From positions 25,903,993-25,967,992 of the forward strand of contig OY855908.1 in NCBI GenBank assembly GCA_963693305.1: a stretch of DNA of 64,000 bases, written 5' to 3'. The notes beneath the pieces were generated by a model. It did not search any database and was not told where the DNA came from. It worked only from the letters and a program-made list of their open reading frames with translations. Positions 12,114 through 23,319 of this stretch are shown piece after piece (position 1 is the stretch's first letter; each line of letters starts with the position of its first letter). The translations under genes were made by a program, and so were the position numbers. This DNA comes from Meandrina meandrites (lineage: Eukaryota; Cnidaria; Anthozoa; Scleractinia; Meandrinidae).

Positions 12114-12489
12114 CCAGCAGCTCGTAAGGCGACGTAATGCGGCCACTCTTTTGGGGACTATACAACGTCAAGTACAACCCGGTTCAATTGTGCACACTGA
12201 TCAGTGGGCAGCATATCGCCAGCTGCAGAGACGACTGGGTTTACATCACAGAACAGTCAATCATTCTCTGCATTTTGTCGACCCGGTCACTGGGGTACAC
12301 ACACAACACGCTGAAAGCAATTGGTCCACAGCAAAAGAAAAGTTCAAGAAAATGAAGGGAAATACAAACCCGAACTTTCTGATAGAATACCTTCATGAAT
12401 TTATGTGGAGGAGATGGTATGCTGATCCTCACCCAGATGGATGTTTTCAACGTCTTTTGCAAGATATTGCTGAACAGAATCCCCTTTGA

Positions 12490-13835
12490 AATTAAAGCAG
12501 TCCAATTTAAGATATACCAAGAATCACAGAAATTGACCCTTCAAATCTGGACGCTATTGCTTTGCAGTATTTTCTTTATCATCAGCCCAACGACAGTATG
12601 TTGTATACTTAAGGCCTGTAGGAACGAATTTAAACTGAGGGCCCCAGAGTTTGCATTGTGATGAGATATTATGGGCCGAAAGGCTTGCCGATGTCCGGGG
12701 GGAGAGGAATCCTCCCCTGGAAATTTTTTAAAATTTGGATACGTTCTAATGCCATTCGTCGCATTGAGGAACCCCCTTCGAAGTGCTTTTTCTTGACAAT
12801 TGCGATCCCTTTTCGAGTGTGATAGTCATCAGAATGCGACGAGGACGAATGGCTTTCCGTTCCGGAACTAGAACTGCTGGTAGAACTTTCTATAGATTTC
12901 GACTTTTGTAGCAGCTCATGTTGTTTTATTTTTATTATTTTTTTTGTTGGTTTATTCGTTTGCAAACAAATACGCTTGGGTTTTCAATTCACACTGCACA
13001 GTCACTGGGGTAGCATAAAAATAGTTGGGTAAAATCAAAATATTCGCTGGGTACTGGGGAGGCTAAATTTTCACTGGGTAGGTGAAAATAATCCACTGGG
13101 TCGGGTTTCACTGGGTCTGTTACCAGAGGGGTGTTCTGATGTTTGGAATATATGTTTACTGTTAAATAGGTCTATACTAATTAGGCGTTAGACTAGTACT
13201 AATTGATCAATTAGTAACTTTAGAATGCATGGACGTGTCTGAAAAGTCAACTTCTTTTACTGGAGGAAAATTTTCTAGCGCTGAAAAGAAGATTTGAAAA
13301 ATGCTTTTAATAGTTGCAAACACCTGAACAGGTTTATTCTGGGAAAAATTGATTTATTAGAAAACGTTATAATAAGAGTGTAAATTCGCCGAGGAAAAAT
13401 ATTGCAGTACTCCCAGTGCAATCGAATTCCAATCCTTCGATTGATTTCGTGTGGGTTTGGCAATCGAGTACAATCGAACTCACCAAAAATATCTAGCCAA
13501 TCGAACACAATCGAACGTGTGTTAATCGAACTCTCATTTGATCGAAAAATTACGTTCGATTGACTAAGCCGGGAATTAAAACCGTTTTCAACAGGTTTCT
13601 AAAGTTATGTGTGGTCTTGGCATTATAAACGCGATGTTGAAACAATTAACAATCCCCAGCATGGATGTTTAAGGCCACCTCGAGTGCTTTGTCATCAAAT
13701 GTCAGGGAAAAATTGATTAAATTGGATTGGTTCAATTGAGTTTGGTAATGGAACTGACCAAGAAGTTGGAGTTCGATTAGAAGTGCGATTGGCGAACCAA
13801 TCGTAAAACAATCGAACGACTAGACTTCGTGTTAC
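12490..13835. other. No gene recognised
   Basis: Sequence after the transposase stop. It includes an AT-rich stretch and a zone (13430-13830) with repeated AATCGAAC motifs on both strands, which suggests old palindromic repeats. A Ser-rich open frame on the minus strand is not supported as a gene. Confidence 0.35.
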
Positions 13836-13972
13836 TAAAAACCGATTTGTAACTGATCTAAAAAATCTAAAAGTTAACATGATGTTATAAAAACTGATAA
13901 AAAATTAAATTTTCGACAACTCTCTGTTGCTTTCGTCAAAGTCTTTTTTAGATCAGTTTCAAATCGTTTTTA
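13836..13972. repeat. Hairpin-forming inverted repeat
   Basis: AACCGATTTGTAACTGATCT near the left end is mirrored by AGATCAGTTTCAAATCG near the right, with about 75 bp between. It is probably a small foldback element. Confidence 0.65.
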
Positions 13973-13975
13973 ATA

Positions 13976-15947
13976 ACATGATTAACACTGATCGCCAGAA
14001 TAACATCGACTAGACTTCGATTGAGTTTGATTTGTTTTTCGTTATGTTTGCTTCGATTGATTACGCCGGGGATACTCTATGTCGTGTATGTTGAAAGTAA
14101 TTTTTTTCTAACAGCAGCAATTTTCATTTCGACGTTGTTCATCAGTTATTCTATAGTCTATTTTCTCAGGAGTAGTTTTATAACACGTTACAGTTATAGT
14201 GTCCGGAAATTCAATAACATTTTGTCCGAACTTTTCCTACCTTAATCGAAAACATTGCAGAGGTCTGGGAAATCGGGACGCTATAGGGATTTAAGGGAAA
14301 ACCGTGCTTGTTTTCGGATCCTGGCACGAGAAAAAGGGCCTGCAAAAAGCTATGCGCTGCTTTTTAACGTACGATATACCTTTATGCTCTATGTTCTGTG
14401 TCAAAATATGTTTAAATTATATTCGCAAATCGCGTAAACTTCTGTTCTACAGTGAAACCACATAACTATCTTTAATATATTAACTGTAACTTTCAAAAGT
14501 TGAAACTAAAGAAATCTTACGCACATTCCAATATGGTGAAATGTCTCACTCTAAGGTCTACAAGGGTCAAACACCGGAAGGAAGACAGTTGTACAACATA
14601 TTACTTTCTTATGCCACTGTATCAGCCCGAGGGGGGGGGGGGGGAGGAGGTGGGGGACTCCCTTATAAGGGCTTAACGGGGACGTGCGAACCGACAGGGT
14701 ATGGTTTTCAGGATTTTTGTCTTGAACGGGGTATCTATTTCGCCCCTTTTTATCTTAAACGGGGTATCTTTACATGGACCAACGCCTTAAACAGGATAAG
14801 CAAATATGTTTATTTTATAGGAACTTAGCCACAAGCTGAATTTTTACAAGTTCTTCGTTAGTGTTGACTTCCATTGACTTCGGTATTGATACCAAGCTTA
14901 ATTTGTTTCACTGTTAGAGTTCTTAGCATGATCACGCGCCAATTTTAAGAACACCAATGATTCGACGCTTTAAAATTCATTAAATAACTTCCAAAAGCGC
15001 TATCGTGGCCAGAAAGAAAGATCGCATGAATTATATAAGTATTTAGCTCAGGAGAGTGAATTCAGGAAGAAGCTGCAGTTGTTGCCTCTCGCGAGCATTC
15101 CGAATGTTTTGGTCAACATTCAGAGTTCTTTCATTGAAACGTTTTTGTGTAATTTTTCACTTTTTTTACAGTCCAGACCTCGCTCATCTTGACACAAACT
15201 TCCCCACCCCACTCCTTTCAGATGTGTCCAAGCTACAACAATCATTGCCGCACCCACAACACTTATCGCTTCCGAAGAATTTTGAATTTCGCGCTCGGTT
15301 AGCTGGCTACGCGTCGGTGATTCTTAACCTTTTCACATGTCTTTTTAAACTTCTGTTTATGACGCGATTGTAATGGTGAGGTTATGTTGTAAGTGTAAGC
15401 GTTCTTTCTTGATAGACATGATAACTAAGTCGTAAATTTAGCCAGTTTCCCGTTACAGCCACAGAGACAATCCTGTCTCTCTTCCCAGCAAACTTAGAAT
15501 GACCTAGTTTTTATAAGTCTTGCGTTATGTTTTTGAACATGTATAAGAGATTGCCTGATAATTGTACATATGTTTTAGTTTATTTCTTTTCTATTTTCGG
15601 CTTTTTTAGGTACGCACGTGCGTACAGGTAGCTACACCCATGTGGTCAACGCGGTGAACTGTGGGTAATACGCATGAAATCTACAAAGTAAAATACAAGA
15701 AATTGGATATTTCTCGGAAATCTTTGATTTGGTTTTTTCTGCTCGGTGTAAGCCTTAATTCAACGGGGTAGCGTGGGGAAAAATCCCGAAATTAGCATTT
15801 CAGGGTGTGTGTGTTTGCGTGAGTCATGGGTGGGGGAGGGGACTTTCTTTGGTGCTTCGTATGAGCATGTTGCTGCCTAAAATAGCAATATCATAAAGTA
15901 ATAACAACAAATAAAATAAAAAAAACTCGTTCCCAGGCTCATTTTGA

Positions 15948-15948
<1 letters not shown>
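13976..15948. other. No gene recognised; poly-G tract
   Basis: No coding exon is supported. A poly-G run at about 14631-14642 lies in a GGGGACTCCC-containing segment similar to the left end of the repeat at 16725-17068. Confidence 0.35.

Positions 15949-16034
<86 letters not shown>
15949..16034. repeat. Long (TAA)n microsatellite
   Basis: Uninterrupted (AAT)n of about 28 units. Its poly-tyrosine translation on the minus strand is an artefact. Confidence 0.95.
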
Positions 16035-16035
<1 letters not shown>

Positions 16036-16271
16036 TCCTTCAAACCTTTTCCACTCCAGGGTCACAAGGGCCGATATTGTATCGGGGAGTGCCCCGGGAG
16101 GGTGGTAGCCGAAGAAATCAGCGTTGTTCTTCAGCCTACAGGATTGAATAGAAGTTGAATGTAGAGGCTACCAGCTTGAGTGTATCCTGCACCTGATAGG
16201 AAATAGTCTTTCTTAATTTTTCTCTATATATACAACACGTTTTAACGAAATTTGTTTCTTCTTCCACACAG

Positions 16272-16719
16272 TTCTAAAGGGGACGTCGACCTAGAGGAGA
16301 GAGATGGGTTCTTGGGCTTTTTGACACACAGTTTGACCCCGCTCGACCTTATTTACAGCTTGTGAGAAGGCGCGATGCACGTACTCTTTTGCCCAAGACA
16401 CGTGCAACCAGGCTCTTTGGTTTATACTGATGAATGGGCGGCATATAGGCGAATTCAAAGGGCCTTGGGTTTCAATCATCGAACGGTTAATCACTCGGCT
16501 AACTTTGTAGACCCTGTCACCGGTGTCCATACACAACACGCAGAGAGCAATTGGTCTGCAGCCAAGGACAAATTTAAGAAGATGAAAGGGAACACAAATC
16601 CCGACTTCCTGCTAGAATACCTTCAAGAATTCATGTGGAGAAGATGGCATGGTGAGCCCCACCTGAATGGCTGTTTTGAACGGTTAATGCAGGACATTGC
16701 GGAACAATATCCACTTTAA
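16272..16719 (+). pseudogene. Second ISXO2/Merlin-type transposase copy, exon 3 only
   Basis: It begins after an acceptor (CTTCCACACAG) at the same position as exon 3 of the first copy. Codon 2 is a TAA. The frame then reads RGRRPRGERWVLGLFD and YLQLVRRRDARTLLP. A small deletion shifts the frame next to HVQPGSLVYTDEWAAYR. The rest is open to the stop at 16719, with the HAESNW motif and FMWRRW. Exons 1 and 2 were not found upstream. The shared acceptor position shows the copy was duplicated as genomic DNA with its intron. Inactive. Confidence 0.82.
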
Positions 16720-16724
16720 ATTTC

Positions 16725-17068
16725 TAGAGGGGGGGGGGGGGGGGACTCCATATATAGGTCTGTCCCACGATATAAGGTGTGGTTTTTGGGGGTATTAGCT
16801 AAAATTATAGTGCGTAAATGCCCTGCTAACAAACAAGCAAATTATCTGTTAAGACTGAACTGTGCACTAAAATTGTTAACAAAGCGATTTTATCAAGATT
16901 CGTGTTTTGCCGCACGCAGTTAGCCGTTGTTTGGTTTTTGTTTTTCTCTTGAATAAGGTGTCATTTTTCGGTTTTGGAGAATTCTCGTTTGATTCATCCT
17001 TAAAGAGGGTCAGGGTTTAAGACCCTTCACGGCACACACCTATCTAAAATTTATGGGAGTACCCCCAC
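16725..17068. repeat. Possible small TIR element with poly-G end
   Basis: A run of about 16 G followed by ACTCCATA at the left is loosely mirrored by TTATGGGAGTACCCCC at 17051-17066. There is no coding sequence. The ends are too degenerate to fix. Confidence 0.4.
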
Positions 17069-17129
17069 TCCGCCCGAAACTGTAAACAGTTCCTATTACC
17101 TTAGTACAATATTGGTGCAATTTGGTATA

Positions 17130-17782
17130 TTTTTAAGAAGAAAGATACTACCGATACTGGACCGATACTCGACCGATACCTGACCGATACTTGACCGATA
17201 CTTGACCGGCAGACGATCGCTACATATCGGCCGATGCATCGGTCGACAGTATATCGACAGTACATCGGTCGACCGATATATCGGTGGACCATCGGTCGAA
17301 TGTCGGCCAACTATTGTCCGATAGTCGGTCGATAGTCGACCGACAGTCGGTCGATAGTCGACCGACAGTCGGCAGATAGTCGACCGACAGTCGGCAGATA
17401 GTCGACCGATACTTGACCGATACTTGACCGATGCTTGGCCGATACTTGGCCGATGCTTGGCCGATACTTGGCCGATACTTGACCGATACTTGACCGATAC
17501 TTGACCGATACTTGACCGATACTTGACCGATGCTTGACCGATACTTAACCGACAGACGATCGCTACATAACGGCCGATGCATCGGCCGACAGTCGACCGA
17601 TATATCGGGTGACTATCGGTCGACTGTCGGTCGACTGTCGGTCGACTAACGGTCGACTGTCGGCCGACTATCGGTCAACTATCGACCGACTATCGGTCGA
17701 CTATCGACCGATATATCGGTCGACTATCGACCGATAGTCGACCGATAGTCGACCGATGTATCGGTCGACATATCGACCGAGT
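17130..17782. repeat. CGACCGATA-type satellite with self-complementary blocks
   Basis: The sequence is built from short variants of CGACCGATACTTGACC, CGACCGATAGTCGACCGA and the complementary CGGTCGACTATCGGTCGAC. A block with CAGACGATCGCTACATA followed by CGGCCGATGCATCGG recurs near 17211 and near 17552, giving a higher-order period of about 341 bp. Blocks of opposite sense let large parts pair with each other. The repetitive open frames are by-products. Confidence 0.9.
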
Positions 17783-17789
17783 GCACCTA

Positions 17790-19320
17790 TAGTACACATG
17801 ATCCGCAAAACCACATGAAGCCATTAACTGTTAGCATAAAGCTTTATTCTCCAGCTACTTATTTAATCTTAATCTCAAGTGAGATGAAGTCCGATATTAA
17901 TGTTAAAAGAAGGCAAACTAAGCAACATTTTCGCAAAGCAATGCCACAAACACGTTTATGGCATTCTTTGAGAAATTTGATATTAGGAAGAAGAGGGCAG
18001 CGGTCACCCGGATGTCGACAGTTTATGAACGTTTCGTGCACCGTAACGATAGCAGCAATGTTACCATTTCTCATCAAGATAGGCTAGATTGAGGTAAGAA
18101 ATAGTTTCGCTTATTTAATAAGCTATCTATTATTCCAGTTTAACGAAAGATTTTTCTCGATGGTGATATATAAACCGATGTTTTTGTCGCGTGCGTTGTC
18201 AGATCTCTCCAAACCGCCAGATGTAATTTAGCAATTCAAAATAAATATGTCCTAAACACGTTTGTTAGAAGATTTATGTTGATTTTAAAACATGATAAGC
18301 GATTTCCCTCGGATATCTGGGAGTTAACAGGCTACCTGACGGGAGATTAGGGCTAAAGTTGGACTTTTCTGGATCAATGTTTGTGATAATGATCGCAGCA
18401 CGAAAGGTCAAAGTGTCACGTAATTAGCTCAAGTGTCATGTTTTCAAGTCGCTGTCAAATATTTCCGTTTTATTTACTCAAGCTGGTTTTTCGATAAAAG
18501 CTAAGATGAAGTGATACTTTTACTCGGAAAAATAGTTTAGACGGATAAATCCATGTACCAGGTTGACGTTTTGGCCCACGAATGTGACCTAAATTTTGAC
18601 ATGACACAACATCGTCGAAGTGTATAATTTTGAAAATTTGATAAAAATTCAGGTTCAAATGTCTTTCGGTTCTAACAGGGCTAAACTACAGTTAAAAGAT
18701 GATATTTTAATAATATGTATCAGCCTTGCCTGCTGGGGATGTTATTTTGTCTTGCTCGCATTTGAAAAAAGTGGAATTTTAGGGCCGATCTTGGCACTTC
18801 GAGCGGCCAAATACGAAAAGCCGTCTCGTGAAAAAAATAAAAATCGAAACAACCTCAAAGTTACATTTTTGAAACTAGTTAGTAAAAGCCTTTATCCTGA
18901 CAAAGTTTGAGAAAATCGAATTTTTCTATCCTGCATAGGTTTAGGTGATTCTTAGGGCAAGCCGCTCTTAATTGTGCAGCTGGCAATCCAAATCACTTCC
19001 TTGATCGATTGAAATGCCATTTTTGCTGTAATCTACTTGTTCCAGGGATTAAAGAACTCTCTCTTATCGCGAGAATCGATGGTTCACAATCGCCCAAAGC
19101 CGACGCCATGTTGAACTCGAAAATCACCGAGTGGGTAAATTCGTCGTGTATGCCATATTGAAGTGTTTTTGCGGAGGAACTGGATAATTATCTTGTCACG
19201 CTTTCTGCCAAATTTCGTAGCGATCGGATGTAACGCAAATTTTTGCGAATTTTTGTTCGTCATCAGACTTTGGCGACTGATATTTAAAGGGCGGCTTTTA
19301 AATTAAGCACAAACTTCACA
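17790..19320. other. No gene recognised
   Basis: About 1.5 kb of AT-rich sequence with no supported exon, RNA or transposon end. Confidence 0.4.
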
Positions 19321-21240
19321 TTTAAGAGTATATAGAAATGTATGTGCTACAATTAGTTCGGAGAGTTCTTTTAATTTCGAATTGTAGCATGAATGAAAAG
19401 GCTAAAGAGCTGACTGTGTGTTTTCATCTTCATCCACTTAACGATTAGATGTCAAGTAGATTTTGGCCTACTATGCAGTTTTTATGCTGGTGTATGTTAA
19501 ACATGTACTTTATATCGCAAGCGAGGTAATTGCTGTATATCCTGAGTTTGATCAGAAAAAGAAAAATTGGAATGTCCATTTCAATACGGCCATTTTAATT
19601 GCCAATTCGTTATTTAATCATTTTTTTTTCCTCTTTTTCTTTTTAATGTCAGCATGAAAACCAAACTTGTATTCCTAACCTGCACGGCTTTCGTTTGTAT
19701 CCCAGTGAAAAAAAACGGTGATATGGCAGAATTAGTTTAAGGGTTTGTCCCAACCTTATCAAGTGTCTATTTCCTTCTCAATCACGATCATATTATGATC
19801 TGCTACCAATACCGTTAAACTTCATCACTTAGCTGTGATAGAAATGCAACCTGGTCATGAAAATCTTTGATTAAAACTGACCGTCCACTGATGTTTTAAG
19901 AAATTACTTAATTCTTTCCTTAGATCGTCGATACTCGCGAGGAAAGAAAATGGCTGCGCAAAACACAGCCACTGTAATTGACAATCACTGGTCGGGATTC
20001 GAAAAAAAAAGCGACCGCAAGCAGTTTAGTAGCCTGCGAATACAGCCGCCTCTCACTCGCTCCCGCTACTACGTGCGAAACGCGAGGGGAGACGTCTGCG
20101 ATTCGCTGCAAGAAATTCCATACTGATGACGTAAATCTGTCCGGAATCCGGACAGGAGCGCTTATTGGTCAACTAGGTAATTTGCATAATGCATGTGAAA
20201 TATAACGCCAGGTCAACGTCGGGTGTTATTGTGGACCAAAAGTACATCGGGTGGCGGGTGGCAGGATTATGAAGATACACCGGAGCAATAACTTAAAACT
20301 TACATTTCTCTGATTTCTTACTTCATACCTTATTGTTGGAAGACTTAGAGAGGGTGCTTCTTGAACGTCTTTAAAGAGTTTCAGGAAGGATCCGCCACTG
20401 CAGCCATTTCAAAACGTTCACATAAATTTTGACACCCGTGGGTTTTATTGTTGACACATACGCCGACAAAATCACAAAAGGTACAGCCAACAAAATATGA
20501 AATACGAATAATCTGAAAGGACGGTTACGAAGCATAAATTCTACAGACAAACATAATTTAATGAACAAGGGCTAGAGAAAAGAATTAGCGAGATTTACTA
20601 AACCATTTAGGACCATTTAGTGATTTCACAGCTTCGTTTTTCAAATCTTAGCTTATGTGCAACTCTTATAGCGATTTTCGTGACAAGGTTGTCCGCTGTG
20701 TATGCGTCCTTGACTGCCTTGAAAGTGTTTGTGTTCAATCAATAACATGATTCAATGAATCTTTTCTCTGTATTCTTCGAGCAGTGAGCTAGCAATGGGC
20801 AACTGAAAATGAAGGCATTAATTATGCGAGACCAACTGTGTGTGTTCCGGAAATCTAATTAGCGGTAACGTCATCAGTATGGAATTTTTGGCCGTGAATC
20901 GCAGACGTCTCTCTCGCGAAATGCCAAACCGGCCGGGAGCGATGAGAGGCGGCTGTATTCGCAGGCTAGCAGTTTAGAAAAGCTCAAATTGCTTAGATTC
21001 GGAAGTTTAAAGTACACTTATGCAAATTAGTAAGATCTAGGGAAAGTCACTGTACTAAATTCATCTACCTCGTCCAATAACTTTGCAAAGATCGTCCACA
21101 AGCTTTCGATTGTCGGAGGCTGGTTATCTTTGAGCAGGCGAGGCAGTGACGGACGTCAAAAATGAGGCGTTAAAGGAGGTCTGGCGAAGAGAAACACAAT
21201 CATTTTATTACAAAACAAAACTTTTTTCGGTGATGAATGA
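19321..21240. repeat. Modular long repeat, copy 1 (partial Z, then X), interrupted
   Basis: 19325-19440 matches module Z (anchor GTTCGGAGAGTTCTTTTAAT). The rest matches module X, with anchors such as TATCAAGTGTCTA, CTACCAATACCGTT, ACCGTCCACT and GGCGAAGAGAAA. The same modules recur at 39.7-46.0 and 50.6-55.2 kb. Module X is split here by the 939-bp insertion at 20030-20968. No coding potential is shared between copies. Confidence 0.75.
20030..20968. mobile_element. Mutator-like non-autonomous element, 939 bp, 9-bp duplication
   Basis: The ends are TAGCCTGCGAATACAGCC and its exact reverse complement, with inverted similarity extending over about 105-130 bp. The flanks are a perfect 9-bp direct duplication GCAGTTTAG (20021-20029 and 20969-20977). 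Paralogous module X copies near 40215 and 54385 carry the single uninterrupted site AGCAGTTTAGG, which is the empty allele. The interior has no coding frame of note. Nine-base duplications and long TIRs are typical of Mutator-like elements; that assignment is inference. Confidence 0.88.
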
Positions 21241-21265
21241 AGAAAGTTGGTTCATTTGAAAATCT

Positions 21266-21340
21266 GAGTCCCGACGGAAATCGAACCCATTACCACTCAA
21301 ACACCGGCAAGCGCTCTATCCACTGAGCTACGAGAACTCA
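21266..21340 (-). repeat. tRNA-like sequence, probably a tRNA-derived SINE head
   Basis: The minus strand shows the two internal RNA polymerase III boxes: TAGCTCAGTGGATAGAGCG (box A / D-arm) and GGGTTCGATTTCC (box B / T-arm), correctly spaced. A partial acceptor pairing is possible. The anticodon stem does not pair (several mismatches), so it is unlikely to be a working tRNA. A decayed tRNA gene or the head of a SINE are the alternatives. Confidence 0.55.
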
Positions 21341-21393
21341 TGGTGAGCAAGGCCATTTAAATAGTAGGTGCACTAGGATTGTTCAATTGCGCG

Positions 21394-21742
21394 CCGGTTT
21401 TCACTGTCACGCTGCTAAAAAGTAAATCCAAACCCATTGAGTGAAAAGACTCAGGAATATTATAGGTTGAAGAAAATTACCAGATATTCTGTTTGTCCAA
21501 GTGTGGGGTTTGTACGGTATTCCGTACTCTAGTTATCCGTCAAAATGCTCCACACAAATTTACAGAGCACAGTATGGAGACGCCATGTTGGTGCCCATGC
21601 AGAGGGGCACCAACATGGCGCCCGGAAATCGATGAAAACATCTGGAATTCACTTCTGCCACAAAAGGCAGTCAGATCACTGTCATGAACAAGTAAACATT
21701 CACATAAACACTTCTCACAAAACCTCAACTGTTCAGATTGTT
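21394..21742 (+). mobile_element. GGTTTTCAC-type MITE, right end lost
   Basis: It begins CCGGTTTTCACTGTCACGC, shares the inner GCCATGTTGGTGCCC/GGGCACCAACATGGCG hairpin with the copy at 51146-51823, and ends at AACAGTTCAGATTG-like sequence without the second terminus. Non-coding. Confidence 0.7.
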
Positions 21743-21814
21743 AATCAAAGGGTCCTATGAGGCCACGACTGTTTTTTAAGCGATGACGTCATCGTTTAAT
21801 GTGTTCGTGCGAGT

Positions 21815-22218
21815 TCTTGTCGCTTTTATTTAACAAGTGACGAATTAAATCGTCGAAGTCGAACGTGCATCACTTGTAAAGATCTGTAGGATTTACGTTG
21901 TTTTTCATTTTGTTTTGCATTGGTTGTAAAAGAAGCAAGCTCCAAGCAGACAAATTCAAGTTTGCGTGTTTTCGTGCTAGCGTGTGTACACTCTTTTCCC
22001 TGTACAGCGTGTACGATTGACGTCAATTTTGACGTCAATGTGTTTGACGGAATGTGTTTTGATAGTGCCATGAGCATGATAAGTTTGATCTTGCATTCTT
22101 TGATTGCTGTGAAGATTAACGTCGCATAAAATTTATTTTGAAATAGGCTGCGTTGACCTTTGTCGCGTGACACTGATAATCTTCTGTCAGCTAGCGACTA
22201 CACAAACTTCGCTTTCAA
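21815..22218. repeat. Direct duplication, copy A (about 400 bp)
   Basis: Nearly identical to 22734-23127, 919 bp away. Shared landmarks include AACAAGTGACGAATTAAATC, GTGTACACTCTTTTCCC and TGACACTGATAATCTTC. Minus-strand open frames in both copies are alike but show no family features. Confidence 0.85.
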
Positions 22219-22733
22219 GTCTGATTTTGTGGTGAACTCAATGGCACGTGCAACGACTTTTTGGTGGAATTCGATTGCGTTGTATATCTGGATAACTTTG
22301 GGGGCAAGTTGTTTTCTATGTATTTTTCTATTCGTGTTTGAAAACATATGATCACTTTTAACGATCCGCGCATCGTCTTTTATTTTAATATGCTTTTAAA
22401 ATATGACTTTGCCTGTCTTCTGCGACCGCTATTTTGGTTGCTTATACTGTGAGTTTTGTTGTTCCTCTTTTACTTGCGGTAGGGTCCTCTGGCTTTTGGA
22501 ATAGGTAGTCTTCTGCTAGGAATAAATCTCGCCCCAGATTTTATCTCGTCGTTGAAACTTGAGTGTTCTCCGCTGCGACCTGTGCTGATGATTTTGCTTG
22601 CATTCGATGAACTTTTATCTGTTGTGGGTTATAAAACTCAGCAAGGGTACTTTTTAACTCCGAGGCCTATAAAAGGTGTTTGAAATGCGTTGATTTAGGT
22701 TGTCGCTGTGAAGCACACGATGTAATTGTTCCT
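22219..22733. other. Spacer between duplicated segments, no gene recognised
   Basis: No supported exon or repeat end was found between the two copies. Confidence 0.4.
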
Positions 22734-23127
22734 TCTTGTCGCTTCTATTTAACAAGTGACGAATTAAATCGTCGAAGTCGAACGTGCATCACTTGTAAAG
22801 ATCTATACGGATTTACGTTGTTTTTCATTTTGTTTTGCATTGGTTGTAAAAGAAGCAAGCTCCAAGCAGACAAATTCAAGTTTGTGTGTTTTCGTGCTAG
22901 CGTGTGTACACTCTTTTCCCTGTACAGCGTGTACGATTGACGTCAATTTCCGGAATGTGTTGTGATAGTGCCATGCCATGAGCATGATAACTTTGATCTT
23001 GCATTCTTTGATTGCTGTGAAGATTAAGAGTGGCATAAAATTTATTTTGAAATCGGCTGCGTTGACCTTTGTCGCGTGACACTGATAATCTTCTGTCAGC
23101 TGGCGATTACACAAACTTCGCTTTCAA
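22734..23127. repeat. Direct duplication, copy B (about 400 bp)
   Basis: Same sequence as copy A, with a roughly 20-bp deletion after TTGACGTCAATTT. A recent tandem-type duplication with retained spacer is the simplest reading. Confidence 0.85.
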
Positions 23128-23319
23128 TTTCGCTTTCACCGTCACATGCAAACTTAAGAAAATTCTGTTGATTTTTCTATAGGGCAGAAACAACATACAC
23201 CTGATTTAAGGTAAAACAAAAATAAAATATGTTCACAATCGATTTTCAAATTATCGTCACATACCCATCAAAACAAAACCATCAGCGCCTAAAGTACAAT
23301 GGTCTGTCATCGGTCTTAA

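Larger units (their letters stand above)
8130..12489 (+). pseudogene. ISXO2/Merlin-type transposase gene, three exons, disrupted
   Basis: Exon 1 (8130-8311) starts MPNFFRERLAPL and carries the first Cys pair of a zinc ribbon (NCSRC). It ends in phase 2 at a GTAGGT donor. Exon 2 (8429-8717) starts after TTTACCAG and completes Trp and the second pair (CNRC). It continues through the helical region to VIVQIDE and ends at AAG/GTAAAT. A TAA at 8694 interrupts IDE_KFNHKSK, where relatives have Ser. Exon 3 starts at 10905 (RGRRPRREKWVLGLFD), is split by an insertion at 10994-12113, and resumes to the stop at 12489. It carries HTDQWAAYR and HAESNW from the DDE-type catalytic core. This fold is found in bacterial IS1595/ISXO2 and eukaryotic Merlin transposases. 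Exon phases fit throughout, so the intron structure is real. The nonsense codon and the insertion make it inactive. A second copy of exon 3 lies at 16272-16719. Confidence 0.85.

Noticed and set aside
12669..12965. Ser-rich 98-residue minus-strand open frame as a gene
   Set aside because: Low-complexity composition, no splice sites or family motif supporting it, and it lies beside transposon debris.
14541..14828. Glycine-rich 95-residue open frame
   Set aside because: Created by a poly-G run; no conserved sequence around it.
15877..16065. Poly-tyrosine open frame
   Set aside because: Translation of the (TAA)n microsatellite.
17101..17582. Repetitive RSSIGQVSVKY-type open frames
   Set aside because: Translation of the CGACCGATA satellite; the frame is open only because the repeat lacks stops.
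20371..20568. Hydrophobic minus-strand open frame as a membrane protein
   Set aside because: It lies inside the 939-bp non-autonomous element, is short, and has no family features.
21266..21340. Functional tRNA gene
   Set aside because: The anticodon stem has three mismatches and no clear anticodon, so it was kept only as a tRNA-like repeat.
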